From Lineus longissimus (lineage: Eukaryota; Nemertea; Pilidiophora; Heteronemertea; Lineidae): 64,000 nt of DNA. The stretch is taken from assembly GCF_910592395.1 (NCBI RefSeq), contig NC_088313.1:5148501-5212500 (forward strand). Reading direction: 5' to 3'. The position numbers and the translations under genes were made by a program. Below are positions 32,917 to 47,170 of this stretch, piece after piece (position 1 is the stretch's first letter; the number at the start of each line of letters is the position of its first letter). Under the pieces are notes generated by a model. That model was given only the letters and a program-made list of their open reading frames with translations, did not search any database and had not been told where the DNA came from.

Positions 32917-33814
32917 ATTAGAGGCGGCGATGCGTAGGTTACATATAATATCACTGCGCCTACTATAATGCGTCATATTTTGTGGTCAGAGGCATTATGT
33001 ATGCCTACGTCACAGCTTCGTCGCATTACAGATGTGGTTGGGGCGCCCATTACACGACGGAGTCTACGCGTAGACATACAGTTCACGCAGGCTCGCACTG
33101 AAACAATACGGACGCACATTCAAGAACTGCACGCAGACCAACATCAGAAGAAGAGAGTGCCGACTGGACATCAAAGACGCCAACGGTTGGCAAGGTGTCT
33201 CATCACTAGGAACGCAGCGTGACGACACGAGCTCTGACGTCACGAGCAGACTACTCCGAGGCTCCCTGACGTCATGAGAGACGCCAGCGCCATCTCCCGA
33301 ATCAGGACTGACGTCACTAGCAGCAACTTCCACGCCGGTCTGAACTCAAAAAGCGTCCTAGTATAAACGCTTGGAAGCCAGTAGGCCTGCGCAGTGTTGG
33401 GCGGGGGGGGGGGGGGGGAGGGGGGGGGGATGATTTTCGACGGGCTTTAACCCGCGAATCACCTTTTTGACCGCAACGGTTAATTTGAGCCCCAAAACCA
33501 CACAAGCAAGCCAATTTGACTGAAACTTAATCATTTTCATCACTTTAAACACACCTTATTCTCAATATAAGAAGAAGTATATTTGAAATGGAAAATAACA
33601 TTCAACTGGTATGGTGAGACCACCCATTCGTCTCAAACGGAACTATAACCGCGAGCTGATTGGTTAAATACAGGTGCGGGACCTACAGGCCGGCCCCCTG
33701 GCTGCCATTTCCATTTCGCAAAATTCGATGGCCACCACATAAGGTAGCCTACATTTTCATTTTAACAATCGTACAAGGGAAGAAGAAACAAAATGATTGG
33801 GACATGAAGAGAAA

Positions 33815-33934
33815 AAGTCTACAACACGCGGTATTCCGAGGCGGTCACCCATCCACGTACTAACCACGCTCGACGTTGCTTGGCTTCGGTGATCGGACGA
33901 GAACCGGTGTTTTCAACGTGATATGGTCGTAGAC
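33815..33934 (-). rRNA. 5S rRNA: 5S rRNA gene, copy 28
   Basis: Consensus gene. Confidence 0.96.
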
Positions 33935-34835
33935 ATTAGAGGCGGCGATGCGTAGGTTACTTATAATATCACTGCGCCTACTATAATGCGTCATATTTTG
34001 TGGTCAGAGGCATTATGTATGCCTACGTCACAGCTTCGTCGCATTACAGATGTGGTTGGGGCGCCCATTACACGACGGAGTCTACGCGTAGACATACAGT
34101 TCACGCAGGCTCGCACTGAAACAGAAACGGACGCACATTCAAGAACTGCACGCAGACCAACATCGGAAGAAGAGAGTGCCGACTGGACATCAAAGACGCC
34201 AACGGTTGGCAAGGTGTCTCATCACTAGGAACGCAGCGTGACGTCACGAGCTCTGACGTCACGAGCAGACTACTCCGAGGCTCCCTGACGTCATGAGAGA
34301 CGCCAGCGCCATCTCCCGAATCAGGACTGACGTCACTAGCAGCAACTTCCACGCCGGTCTGAACTCAAAAAGCGTCCTAGTATAAACGCTTGGAAGCCAG
34401 TAGGCCTGCGCAGTGTTGGGCGGGGGGGGGGGGGGGGAGAGAGGGGAGGGATGATTTTCGACGGGCTTTAACCCGCGAATCACCTTTTTGACCGCAACGG
34501 TTAATTTGAGCCCCAAAACCACACAAGCAAGCCAATTTGACTGAAACTTAATCATTTTCATCACTTTAAACACACCTTATTCTCAATATAAGAAGAAGTA
34601 TATTTGAAATGGAAAATAACATTCAACTGGTATGGTGAGACCACCCATTCGTCTCAAACGGAACTATAACCGCGAGCTGATTGGTTAAATACAGGTGCGG
34701 GACCTACAGGCCGGCCCCCTGGCTGCCATTTCCATTTCGCAAAATTCGATGGCCACCACATAAGGTAGCCTACATTTTCATTTTAACAATCGTACAAGGG
34801 AAGAAGAAACAAAATGATTGGGACATGAAGAGAAA

Positions 34836-34955
34836 AAGTCTACAACACGCGGTATTCCGAGGCGGTCACCCATCCACGTACTAACCACGCTCGACGTTGC
34901 TTGGCTTCGGTGATCGGACGAGAACCGGTGTTTTCAACGTGATATGGTCGTAGAC
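34836..34955 (-). rRNA. 5S rRNA: 5S rRNA gene, copy 29
   Basis: Consensus gene. Two of its four TGACGTCA sites are broken (near 35279 and 35308). Confidence 0.96.
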
Positions 34956-35854
34956 ATTAGAGGCGGCGATGCGTAGGTTACTTATAATATCACTGCGCCT
35001 ACTATAATGCGTCATATTTTGTGGTCAGAGGCATTATGTATGCCTACGTCACAGCTTCGTCGCATTACAGATGTGGTTGGGGCGCCCATTACACGACGGA
35101 GTCTACGCGTAGACATACAGTTCACGCAGGCTCGCACTGAAACAGAAACGGACGCACATTCAAGAACTGCACGCAGACCAACATCGGAAGAAGAGAGTGC
35201 CGACTGGACATCAAAGACGCCAACGGTTGGCAAGGTGTCTCATCACTAGGAACGCAGCGTGACGTCACGAGCTCTGACATCACGAGCAGACTACTCCGAG
35301 GCTCCCTTACGTCATGAGAGACGCCAGCGCCATCTCCCGAATCAGGACTGACGTCACTAGCAGCAACTTCCACGCCGGTCTGAACTCAAAAAGCGTCCTA
35401 GTATAAACGCTTGGAAGCCAGTAGGCCTGCGCAGTGTTGGGCGGGGGGGGGGGGGGAGAGAGGGGAGGGATGATTTTCGACGGGCTTTAACCCGCGAATC
35501 ACCTTTTTGACCGCAACGGTTAATTTGAGCCCCAAAACCACACAAGCAAGCCAATTTGACTGAAACTTAATCATTTTCATCACTTTAAACACACCTTATT
35601 CTCAATATAAGAAGAAGTATATTTGAAATGGAAAATAACATTCAACTGGTATGGTGAGACCACCCATTCGTCTCAAACGGAACTATAACCGCGAGCTGAT
35701 TGGTTAAATACAGGTGCGGGACCTACAGGCCGGCCCCCTGGCTGCCATTTCCATTTCGCAAAATTCGATGGCCACCACATCAGGTAGCCTACATTTTCAT
35801 TTTAACAATCGTACAAGGGAAGAAGAAACAAAATGATTGGGACATGAAGAGAAA

Positions 35855-35974
35855 AAGTCTACAACACGCGGTATTCCGAGGCGGTCACCCATCCACGTAC
35901 TAACCACGCTCGACGTTGCTTGGCTTCGGTGATCGGACGAGAACCGGTGTTTTCAACGTGATATGGTCGTAGAC
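35855..35974 (-). rRNA. 5S rRNA: 5S rRNA gene, copy 30
   Basis: Consensus gene; A to C in the 3' flank near 35781. Confidence 0.96.
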
Positions 35975-36874
35975 ATTAGAGGCGGCGATGCGTAGGTTAC
36001 TTATAATATCACTGCGCCTACTATAATGCGTCATATTTTGTGGTCAGAGGCATTATGTATGCCTACGTCACAGCTTCGTCGCATTACAGATGTGGTTGGG
36101 GCGCCCATTACACGACGGAGTCTACGCGTAGACATACAGTTCACGCAGGCTCGCACTGAAACAGAAACGGACGCACATTCAAGAACTGCACGCAGACCAA
36201 CATCGGAAGAAGAGAGTGCCGACTGGACATCAAAGACGCCAACGGTTGGCAAGGTGTCTCATCACTAGGAACGCAGCGTGACGTCACGAGCTCTGACGTC
36301 ACGAGCAGACTACTCCGAGGCTCCCTGACGTCATGAGAGACGCCAGCGCCATCTCCCGAATCAGGACTGACGTCACTAGCAGCAACTTCCACGCCGGTCT
36401 GAACTCAAAAAGCGTCCTAGTATAAACGCTTGGAAGCCAGTAGGCCTGCGCAGTGTTGGGCGGGGGGGGGGGGGGGAGAGAGGGGAGGGATGATTTTCGA
36501 CGGGCTTTAACCCGCGAATCACCTTTTTGACCGCAACGGTTAATTTGAGCCCCAAAACCACACAAGCAAGCCAATTTGACTGAAACTTAATCATTTTCAT
36601 CACTTTAAACACACCTTATTCTCAATATAAGAATAAGTATATTTGAAATGGAAAATAACATTCAACTGGTATGGTGAGACCACCCATTCGTCTCAAACGG
36701 AACTATAACCGCGAGCTGATTGGTTAAATACAGGTGCGGGACCTACAGGCCGGCCCCCTGGCTGCCATTTCCATTTCGCAAAATTCGATGGCCACCACAT
36801 AAGGTAGCCTACATTTTCATTTTAACAATCGTACAAGGGAAGAAGAAACAAAATGATTGGGACATGAAGAGAAA

Positions 36875-36994
36875 AAGTCTACAACACGCGGTATTCCGAG
36901 GCGGTCACCCATCCACGTACTAACCACGCTCGACGTTGCTTGGCTTCGGTGATCGGACGAGAACCGGTGTTTTCAACGTGATATGGTCGTAGAC
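36875..36994 (-). rRNA. 5S rRNA: 5S rRNA gene, copy 31
   Basis: Consensus gene. Private spacer changes near 37061 (T to G) and 37230 (G to C). Confidence 0.96.
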
Positions 36995-37891
36995 ATTAGA
37001 GGCGGCGATGCGTAGGTTACTTATAATATCACTGCGCCTACTATAATGCGTCATATTTTGGGGTCAGAGGCATTATGTATGCCTACGTCACAGCTTCGTC
37101 GCATTACAGATGTGGTTGGGGCGCCCATTACACGACGGAGTCTACGCGTAGACATACAGTTCACGCAGGCTCGCACTGAAACAGAAACGGACGCACATTC
37201 AAGAACTGCACGCAGACCAACATCGGAACAAGAGAGTGCCGACTGGACATCAAAGACGCCAACGGTTGGCAAGGTGTCTCATCACTAGGAACGCAGCGTG
37301 ACGTCACGAGCTCTGACGTCACGAGCAGACTACTCCGAGGCTCCCTGACGTCATGAGAGACGCCAGCGCCATCTCCCGAATCAGGACTGACGTCACTAGC
37401 AGCAACTTCCACGCCGGTCTGAACTCAAAAAGCGTCCTAGTATAAACGCTTGGAAGCCAGTAGGCCTGCGCAGTGTTGGGCGGGGGGGGGGGGAGAGAGG
37501 GAAGGGATGATTTTCGACGGGCTTTAACCCGCGAATCACCTTTTTGACCGCAACGGTTAATTTGAGCCCCAAAACCACACAAGCAAGCCAATTTGACTGA
37601 AACTTAATCATTTTCATCACTTTAAACACACCTTATTCTCAATATAAGAAGAAGTATATTTGAAATGGAAAATAACATTCAACTGGTATGGTGAGACCAC
37701 CCATTCGTCTCAAACGGAACTATAACCGCGAGCTGATTGGTTAAATACAGGTGCGGGACCTACAGGCCGGCCCCCTGGCTGCCATTTCCATTTCGCAAAA
37801 TTCGATGGCCACCACATAAGGTAGCCTACATTTTCATTTTAACAATCGTACAAGGGAAGAAGAAACAAAATGATTGGGACATGAAGAGAAA

Positions 37892-38011
37892 AAGTCTACA
37901 ACACGCGGTATTCCGAGGCGGTCACCCATCCACGTACTAACCACGCTCGACGTTGCTTGGCTTCGGTGATCGGACGAGAACCGGTGTTTTCAACGTGATA
38001 TGGTCGTAGAC
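37892..38011 (-). rRNA. 5S rRNA: 5S rRNA gene, copy 32
   Basis: Consensus gene; A to T just upstream of its first base, near 38015. Confidence 0.96.
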
Positions 38012-38910
38012 ATTTGAGGCGGCGATGCGTAGGTTACTTATAATATCACTGCGCCTACTATAATGCGTCATATTTTGTGGTCAGAGGCATTATGTATGCC
38101 TACGTCACAGCTTCGTCGCATTACAGATGTGGTTGGGGCGCCCATTACACGACGGAGTCTACGCGTAGACATACAGTTCACGCAGGCTCGCACTGAAACA
38201 GAAACGGACGCACATTCAAGAACTGCACGCAGACCAACATCGGAAGAAGAGAGTGCCGACTGGACATCAAAGACGCCAACGGTTGGCAAGGTGTCTCATC
38301 ACTAGGAACGCAGCGTGACGTCACGAGCTCTGACGTCACGAGCAGACTACTCCGAGGCTCCCTGACGTCATGAGAGACGCCAGCGCCATCTCCCGAATCA
38401 GGACTGACGTCACTAGCAGCAACTTCCACGCCGGTCTGAACTCAAAAAGCGTCCTAATATAAACGCTTGGAAGCCAGTAGGCCTGCGCAGTGTTGGGCGG
38501 GGGGGGGGGGGGAGAGAGGGGAGGGATGATTTTCGACGGGCTTTAACCCGCGAATCACCTTTTTGACCGCAACGGTTAATTTGAGCCCCAAAACCACACA
38601 AGCAAGCCAATTTGACTGAAACTTAATCATTTTCATCACTTTAAACACACCTTATTCTCAATATAAGAAGAAGTATATTTGAAATGGAAAATAACATTCA
38701 ACTGGTATGGTGAGACCACCCATTCGTCTCAAACGGAACTATAACCGCGAGCTGATTGGTTAAATACAGGTGCGGGACCTACAGGCCGGCCCCCTGGCTG
38801 CCATTTCCATTTCGCAAAATTCGATGGCCACCACATAAGGTAGCCTACATTTTCATTTTAACAATCGTACAAGGGAAGAAGAAACAAAATGATTGGGACA
38901 TGAAGAGAAA

Positions 38911-39030
38911 AAGTCTACAACACGCGGTATTCCGAGGCGGTCACCCATCCACGTACTAATCACGCTCGACGTTGCTTGGCTTCGGTGATCGGACGAGAAC
39001 CGGTGTTTTCAACGTGATATGGTCGTAGAC
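38911..39030 (-). rRNA. 5S rRNA: 5S rRNA gene, copy 33, single-base variant
   Basis: Plus-strand T replaces C at 38960, within the segment for the GGTTAGTAC part of the RNA. The next spacer has a G20-A-G10 tract (39518-39548). Confidence 0.95.
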
Positions 39031-39933
39031 ATTAGAGGCGGCGATGCGTAGGTTACTTATAATATCACTGCGCCTACTATAATGCGTCATATTTTGTGGT
39101 CAGAGGCATTATGTATGCCTACGTCACAGCTTCGTCGCATTACAGATGTGGTTGGGGCGCCCATTACACGACGGAGTCTACGCGTAGACATACAGTTCAC
39201 GCAGGCTCGCACTGAAACAGAAACGGACGCACATTCAAGAACTGCACGCAGACCAACATCGGAAGAAGAGAGTGCCGACTGGACATCAAAGACGCCAACG
39301 GTTGGCAAGGTGTCTCATCACTAGGAACGCAGCGTGACGTCACGAGCTCTGACGTCACGAGCAGACTACTCCGAGGCTCCCTGACGTCATGAGAGACGCC
39401 AGCGCCATCTCCCGAATCAGGACTGACGTCACTAGCAGCAACTTCCACGCCGGTCTGAACTCAAAAAGCGTCCTAGTATAAACGCTTGGAAGCCAGTAGG
39501 CCTGCGCAGTGTTGGGCGGGGGGGGGGGGGGGGGGGGAGGGGGGGGGGATGATTTTCGACGGGCTTTAACCCGCGAATCACCTTTTTGACCGCAACGGTT
39601 AATTTGAGCCCCAAAACCACACAAGCAAGCCAATTTGACTGAAACTTAATCATTTTCATCACTTTAAACACACCTTATTCTCAATATAAGAAGAAGTATA
39701 TTTGAAATGGAAAATAACATTCAACTGGTATGGTGAGACCACCCATTCGTCTCAAACGGAACTATAACCGCGAGCTGATTGGTTAAATACAGGTGCGGGA
39801 CCTACAGGCCGGCCCCCTGGCTGCCATTTCCATTTCGCAAAATTCGATGGCCACCACATAAGGTAGCCTACATTTTCATTTTAACAATCGTACAAGGGAA
39901 GAAGAAACAAAATGATTGGGACATGAAGAGAAA

Positions 39934-40053
39934 AAGTCTACAACACGCGGTATTCCGAGGCGGTCACCCATCCACGTACTAACCACGCTCGACGTTGCTT
40001 GGCTTCGGTGATCGGACGAGAACCGGTGTTTTCAACGTGATATGGTCGTAGAC
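39934..40053 (-). rRNA. 5S rRNA: 5S rRNA gene, copy 34
   Basis: Consensus gene. Confidence 0.96.
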
Positions 40054-40947
40054 ATTAGAGGCGGCGATGCGTAGGTTACTTATAATATCACTGCGCCTAC
40101 TATAATGCGTCATATTTTGTGGTCAGAGGCATTATGTATGCCTACGTCACAGCTTCGTCGCATTACAGATGTGGTTGGGGCGCCCATTACACGACGGAGT
40201 CTACGCGTAGACATACAGTTCACGCAGGCTCGCACTGAAACAGAAACGGACGCACATTCAAGAACTGCACGCAGACCAACATCGGAAGAAGAGAGTGCCG
40301 ACTGGACATCAAAGACGCCAACGGTTGGCAAGGTGTCTCATCACTAGGAACGCAGCGTGACGTCACGAGCTCTGACGTCACGAGCAGACTACTCCGAGGC
40401 TCCCTGACGTCATGAGAGACGCCAGCGCCATCTCCCGAATCAGGACTGACGTCACTAGCAGCAACTTCCACGCCGGTCTGAACTCAAAAAGCGTCCTAGT
40501 ATAAACGCTTGGAAGCCAGTAGGCCTGCGCAGTGTTGGGCGGGGGGGGGAGAGAGGGGAGGGATGATTTTCGACGGGCTTTAACCCGCGAATCACCTTTT
40601 TGACCGCAACGGTTAATTTGAGCCCCAAAACCACACAAGCAAGCCAATTTGACTGAAACTTAATCATTTTCATCACTTTAAACACACCTTATTCTCAATA
40701 TAAGAAGAAGTATATTTGAAATGGAAAATAACATTCAACTGGTATGGTGAGACCACCCATTCGTCTCAAACGGAACTATAACCGCGAGCTGATTGGTTAA
40801 ATACAGGTGCGGGACCTACAGGGCGGCCCCCTGGCTGCCATTTCCATTTCGCAAAATTCGATGGCCACCACATAAGGTAGCCTACATTTTCATTTTAACA
40901 ATCGTACAAGGGAAGAAGAAACAAAATGATTGGGACATGAAGAGAAA

Positions 40948-41067
40948 AAGTCTACAACACGCGGTATTCCGAGGCGGTCACCCATCCACGTACTAACCAC
41001 GCTCGACGTTGCTTGGCTTCGGTGATCGGACGAGAACCGGTGTTTTCAACGTGATATGGTCGTAGAC
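40948..41067 (-). rRNA. 5S rRNA: 5S rRNA gene, copy 35
   Basis: Consensus gene. The GGCCGGCC palindrome on its 3' side is broken (near 40823). Confidence 0.96.
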
Positions 41068-41965
41068 ATTAGAGGCGGCGATGCGTAGGTTACTTATAAT
41101 ATCACTGCGCCTACTATAATGCGTCATATTTTGTGGTCAGAGGCATTATGTATGCCTACGTCACAGCTTCGTCGCATTACAGATGTGGTTGGGGCGCCCA
41201 TTACACGACGGAGTCTACGCGTAGACATACAGTTCACGCAGGCTCGCACTGAAACAGAAACGGACGCACATTCAAGAACTGCACGCAGACCAACATCGGA
41301 AGAAGAGAGTGCCGACTGGACATCAAAGACGCCAACGGTTGGCAAGGTGTCTCATCACTAGGAACGCAGCGTGACGTCACGAGCTCTGACGTCACGAGCA
41401 GACTACTCCGAGGCTCCCTGACGTCATGAGAGACGCCAGCGCCATCTCCCGAATCAGGACTGACGTCACTAGCAGCAACTTCCACGCCGGTCTGAACTCA
41501 AAAAGCGTCCTAGTATAAACGCTTGGAAGCCAGTAGGCCTGCGCAGTGTTGGGCGGGGGGGGGGGGGAGAGAGGGGAGGGATGATTTTCGACGGGCTTTA
41601 ACCCGCGAATCACCTTTTTGACCGCAACGGTTAATTTGAGCCCCAAAACCACACAAGCAAGCCAATTTGACTGAAACTTAATCATTTTCATCACTTTAAA
41701 CACACCTTATTCTCAATATAAGAAGAAGTATATTTGAAATGGAAAATAACATTCAACTGGTATGGTGAGACCACCCATTCGTCTCAAACGGAACTATAAC
41801 CGCGAGCTGATTGGTTAAATACAGGTGCGGGACCTACAGGCCGGCCCCCTGGCTGCCATTTCCATTTCGCAAAATTCGATGGCCACCACATAAGGTAGCC
41901 GACATTTTCATTTTAACAATCGTACAAGGGAAGAAGAAACAAAATGATTGGGACATGAAGAGAAA

Positions 41966-42085
41966 AAGTCTACAACACGCGGTATTCCGAGGCGGTCACC
42001 CATCCACGTACTAACCACGCTCGACGTTGCTTGGCTTCGGTGATCGGACGAGAACCGGTGTTTTCAACGTGATATGGTCGTAGAC
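41966..42085 (-). rRNA. 5S rRNA: 5S rRNA gene, copy 36
   Basis: Consensus gene. G at 41901 on the 3' side is shared with copy 37. Confidence 0.96.
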
Positions 42086-42979
42086 ATTAGAGGCGGCGAT
42101 GCGTAGGTTACTTATAATATCACTGCGCCTACTATAATGCGTCATATTTTGTGGTCAGAGGCATTATGTATGCCTACGTCACAGCTTCGTCGCATTACAG
42201 ATGTGGTTGGGGCGCCCATTACACGACGGAGTCTACGCGTAGACATACAGTTCACGCAGGCTCGCACTGAAACAGAAACGGACGCACATTCAAGAACTGC
42301 ACGCAGACCAACATCGGAAGAAGAGAGTGCCGACTGGACATCAAAGACGCCAACGGTTGGCAAGGTGTCTCATCACTAGGAACGCAGCGTGACGTCACGA
42401 GCTCTGACGTCACGAGCAGACTACTCCGAGGCTCCCTGACGTCATGAGAGACGCCAGCGCCATCTCCCGAATCAGGACTGACGTCACTAGCAGCAACTTC
42501 CACGCCGGTCTGAACTCAAAAAGCGTCCTAGTATAAACGCTTGGAAGCCAGTAGGCCTGCGCAGTGTTGGGCGGGGGGGGGAGAGAGGGGAGGGATGATT
42601 TTCGACGGGCTTTAACCCGCGAATCACCTTTTTGACCGCAACGGTTAATTTGAGCCCCAAAACCACACAAGCAAGCCAATTTGACTGAAACTTAATCATT
42701 TTCATCACTTTAAACACACCTTATTCTCAATATAAGAAGAAGTATATTTGAAATGGAAAATAACATTCAACTGGTATGGTGAGACCACCCATTCGTCTCA
42801 AACGGAACTATAACCGCGAGCTGATTGGTTAAATACAGGTGCGGGACCTACAGGCCGGCCCCCTGGCTGCCATTTCCATTTCGCAAAATTCGATGGCCAC
42901 CACATAAGGTAGCCGACATTTTCATTTTAACAATCGTACAAGGGAAGAAGAAACAAAATGATTGGGACATGAAGAGAAA

Positions 42980-43099
42980 AAGTCTACAACACGCGGTATT
43001 CCGAGGCGGTCACCCATCCACGTACTAACCACGCTCGACGTTGCTTGGCTTCGGTGATCGGACGAGAACCGGTGTTTTCAACGTGATATGGTCGTAGAC
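42980..43099 (-). rRNA. 5S rRNA: 5S rRNA gene, copy 37
   Basis: Consensus gene. G at 42915 is shared with copy 36. Confidence 0.96.
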
Positions 43100-43996
43100 A
43101 TTAGAGGCGGCGATGCGTAGGTTACTTATAATATCACTGCGCCTACTATAATGCGTCATATTTTGTGGTCAGAGGCATTATGTATGCCTACGTCACAGCT
43201 TCGTCGCATTACAGATGTGGTTGGGGCGCCCATTACACGACGGAGTCTACGCGTAGACATACAGTTCACGCAGGCTCGCACTGAAACAGAAACGGACGCA
43301 CATTCAAGAACTGCACGCAGACCAACATCGGAAGAAGAGAGTGCCGACTGGACATCAAAGACGCCAACGGTTGGCAAGGTGTCTCATCACTAGGAACGCA
43401 GCGTGACGTCACGAGCTCTGACGTCACGAGCAGACTACTCCGAGGCTCCCTGACGTCATGAGAGACGCCAGCGCCATCTCCCGAATCAGGACTGACGTCA
43501 CTAGCAGCAACTTCCACGCCGGTCTGAACTCAAAAAGCGTCCTAGTATAAACGCTTGGAAGCCAGTAGGCCTGCGCAGTGTTGGGCGGGGGGGGGGGGAG
43601 AGAGGGGAGGGATGATTTTCGACGGGCTTTAACCCGCGAATCACCTTTTTGACCGCAACGGTTAATTTGAGCCCCAAAACCACACAAGCAAGCCAATTTG
43701 ACTGAAACTTAATCATTTTCATCACTTTAAACACACCTTATTCTCAATATAAGAAGAAGTATATTTGAAATGGAAAATAACATTCAACTGGTATGGTGAG
43801 ACCACCCATTCGTCTCAAACGGAACTATAACCGCGAGCTGATTGGTTAAATACAGGTGCGGGACCTACAGGCCGGCCCCCTGGCTGCCATTTCCTTTTCG
43901 CAAAATTCGATGGCCACCACATAAGGTAGCCTACATTTTCATTTTAACAATCGTACAAGGGAAGAAGAAACAAAATGATTGGGACATGAAGAGAAA

Positions 43997-44116
43997 AAGT
44001 CTACAACACGCGGTATTCCGAGGCGGTCACCCATCCACGTACTAACCACGCTCGACGTTGCTTGGCTTCGGTGATCGGACGAGAACCGGTGTTTTCAACG
44101 TGATATGGTCGTAGAC
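43997..44116 (-). rRNA. 5S rRNA: 5S rRNA gene, copy 38
   Basis: Consensus gene; A to T near 43895 in the 3' flank. Confidence 0.96.
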
Positions 44117-45013
44117 ATTAGAGGCGGCGATGCGTAGGTTACTTATAATATCACTGCGCCTACTATAATGCGTCATATTTTGTGGTCAGAGGCATTATGT
44201 ATGCCTACGTCACAGCTTCGTCGCATTACAGATGTGGTTGGGGCGCCCATTACACGACGGAGTCTACGCGTAGACATACAGTTCACGCAGGCTCGCACTG
44301 AAACAGAAACGGACGCACATTCAAGAACTGCACGCAGACCAACATCGGAAGAAGAGAGTGCCGACTGGACATCAAAGACGCCAACGGTTGGCAAGGTGTC
44401 TCATCACTAGGAACGCAGCGTGACGTCACGAGCTCTGACGTCACGAGCAGACTACTCCGAGGCTCCCTGACGTCATGAGAGACGCCAGCGCCATCTCCCG
44501 AATCAGGACTGACGTCACTAGCAGCAACTTCCACGCCGGTCTGAACTCAAAAAGCGTCCTAGTATAAACGCTTGGAAGCCAGTAGGCCTGCGCAGTGTTG
44601 GGCGGGGGGGGGGGGAGAGAGGGGAGGGATGATTTTCGACGGGCTTTAACCCGCGAATCACCTTTTTGACCGCAACGGTTAATTTGAGCCCCAAAACCAC
44701 ACAAGCAAGCCAATTTGACTGAAACTTAATCATTTTCATCACTTTAAACACACCTTATTCTCAATATAAGAAGAAGTATATTTGAAATGGAAAATAACAT
44801 TCAACTGGTATGGTGAGACCACCCATTCGTCTCAAACGGAACTATAACCGCGAGCTGATTGGTTAAATACAGGTGCGGGACCTACAGGCCGGCCCCCTGG
44901 CTGCCATTTCCATTTCGCAAAATTCGATGGCCACCACATAAGGTAGCCTACATTTTCATTTTAACAATCGTACAAGGGAAGAAGAAACAAAATGATTGGG
45001 ACATGAAGAGAAA

Positions 45014-45133
45014 AAGTCTACAACACGCGGTATTCCGAGGCGGTCACCCATCCACGTACTAACCACGCTCGACGTTGCTTGGCTTCGGTGATCGGACGAG
45101 AACCGGTGTTTTCAACGTGATATGGTCGTAGAC
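45014..45133 (-). rRNA. 5S rRNA: 5S rRNA gene, copy 39
   Basis: Consensus gene. Confidence 0.96.
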
Positions 45134-46031
45134 ATTAGAGGCGGCGATGCGTAGGTTACTTATAATATCACTGCGCCTACTATAATGCGTCATATTTTGT
45201 GGTCAGAGGCATTATGTATGCCTACGTCACAGCTTCGTCGCATTACAGATGTGGTTGGGGCGCCCATTACACGACGGAGTCTACGCGTAGACATACAGTT
45301 CACGCAGGCTCGCACTGAAACAGAAACGGACGCACATTCAAGAACTGCACGCAGACCAACATCGGAAGAAGAGAGTGCCGACTGGACATCAAAGACGCCA
45401 ACGGTTGGCAAGGTGTCTCATCACTAGGAACGCAGCGTGACGTCACGAGCTCTGACGTCACGAGCAGACTACTCCGAGGCTCCCTGACGTCATGAGAGAC
45501 GCCAGCGCCATCTCCCGAATCAGGACTGACGTCACTAGCAGCAACTTCCACGCCGGTCTGAACTCAAAAAGCGTCCTAGTATAAACGCTTGGAAGCCAGT
45601 AGGCCTGCGCAGTGTTGGGCGGGGGGGGGGGGGAGAGAGGGGAGGGATGATTTTCGACGGGCTTTAACCCGCGAATCACCTTTTTGACCGCAACGGTTAA
45701 TTTGAGCCCTAAAACCACACAAGCAAGCCAATTTGACTGAAACTTAATCATTTTCATCACTTTAAACACACCTTATTCTCAATATAAGAAGAAGTATATT
45801 TGAAATGGAAAATAACATTCAACTGGTATGGTGAGACCACCCATTCGTCTCAAACGGAACTATAACCGCGAGCTGATTGGTTAAATACAGGTGCGGGACC
45901 TACAGGCCGGCCCCCTGGCTGCCATTTCCATTTCGCAAAATTCGATGGTCACCACATAAGGTAGCCTACATTTTCATTTTAACAATCGTACAAGGGAAGA
46001 AGAAACAAAATGATTGGGACATGAAGAGAAA

Positions 46032-46151
46032 AAGTCTACAACACGCGGTATTCCGAGGCGGTCACCCATCCACGTACTAACCACGCTCGACGTTGCTTGG
46101 CTTCGGTGATCGGACGAGAACCGGTGTTTTCAACGTGATATGGTCGTAGAC
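46032..46151 (-). rRNA. 5S rRNA: 5S rRNA gene, copy 40
   Basis: Consensus gene; C to A in the spacer near 46350. Confidence 0.96.
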
Positions 46152-47050
46152 ATTAGAGGCGGCGATGCGTAGGTTACTTATAATATCACTGCGCCTACTA
46201 TAATGCGTCATATTTTGTGGTCAGAGGCATTATGTATGCCTACGTCACAGCTTCGTCGCATTACAGATGTGGTTGGGGCGCCCATTACACGACGGAGTCT
46301 ACGCGTAGACATACAGTTCACGCAGGCTCGCACTGAAACAGAAACGGAAGCACATTCAAGAACTGCACGCAGACCAACATCGGAAGAAGAGAGTGCCGAC
46401 TGGACATCAAAGACGCCAACGGTTGGCAAGGTGTCTCATCACTAGGAACGCAGCGTGACGTCACGAGCTCTGACGTCACGAGCAGACTACTCCGAGGCTC
46501 CCTGACGTCATGAGAGACGCCAGCGCCATCTCCCGAATCAGGACTGACGTCACTAGCAGCAACTTCCACGCCGGTCTGAACTCAAAAAGCGTCCTAGTAT
46601 AAACGCTTGGAAGCCAGTAGGCCTGCGCAGTGTTGGGCGGGGGGGGGGGGGGAGAGAGGGGAGGGATGATTTTCGACGGGCTTTAACCCGCGAATCACCT
46701 TTTTGACCGCAACGGTTAATTTGAGCCCCAAAACCACACAAGCAAGCCAATTTGACTGAAACTTAATCATTTTCATCACTTTAAACACACCTTATTCTCA
46801 ATATAAGAAGAAGTATATTTGAAATGGAAAATAACATTCAACTGGTATGGTGAGACCACCCATTCGTCTCAAACGGAACTATAACCGCGAGCTGATTGCT
46901 TAAATACAGGTGCGGGACCTACAGGCCGGCCCCCTGGCTGCCATTTCCATTTCGCAAAATTCGATGGCCACCACATAAGGTAGCCTACATTTTCATTTTA
47001 ACAATCGTACAAGGGAAGAAGAAACAAAATGATTGGGACATGAAGAGAAA

Positions 47051-47170
47051 AAGTCTACAACACGCGGTATTCCGAGGCGGTCACCCATCCACGTACTAAC
47101 CACGCTCGACGTTGCTTGGCTTCGGTGATCGGACGAGAACCGGTGTTTTCAACGTGATATGGTCGTAGAC
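47051..47170 (-). rRNA. 5S rRNA: 5S rRNA gene, copy 41
   Basis: Consensus gene. Spacer changes near 47275, 47456 and 47637. Confidence 0.96.
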
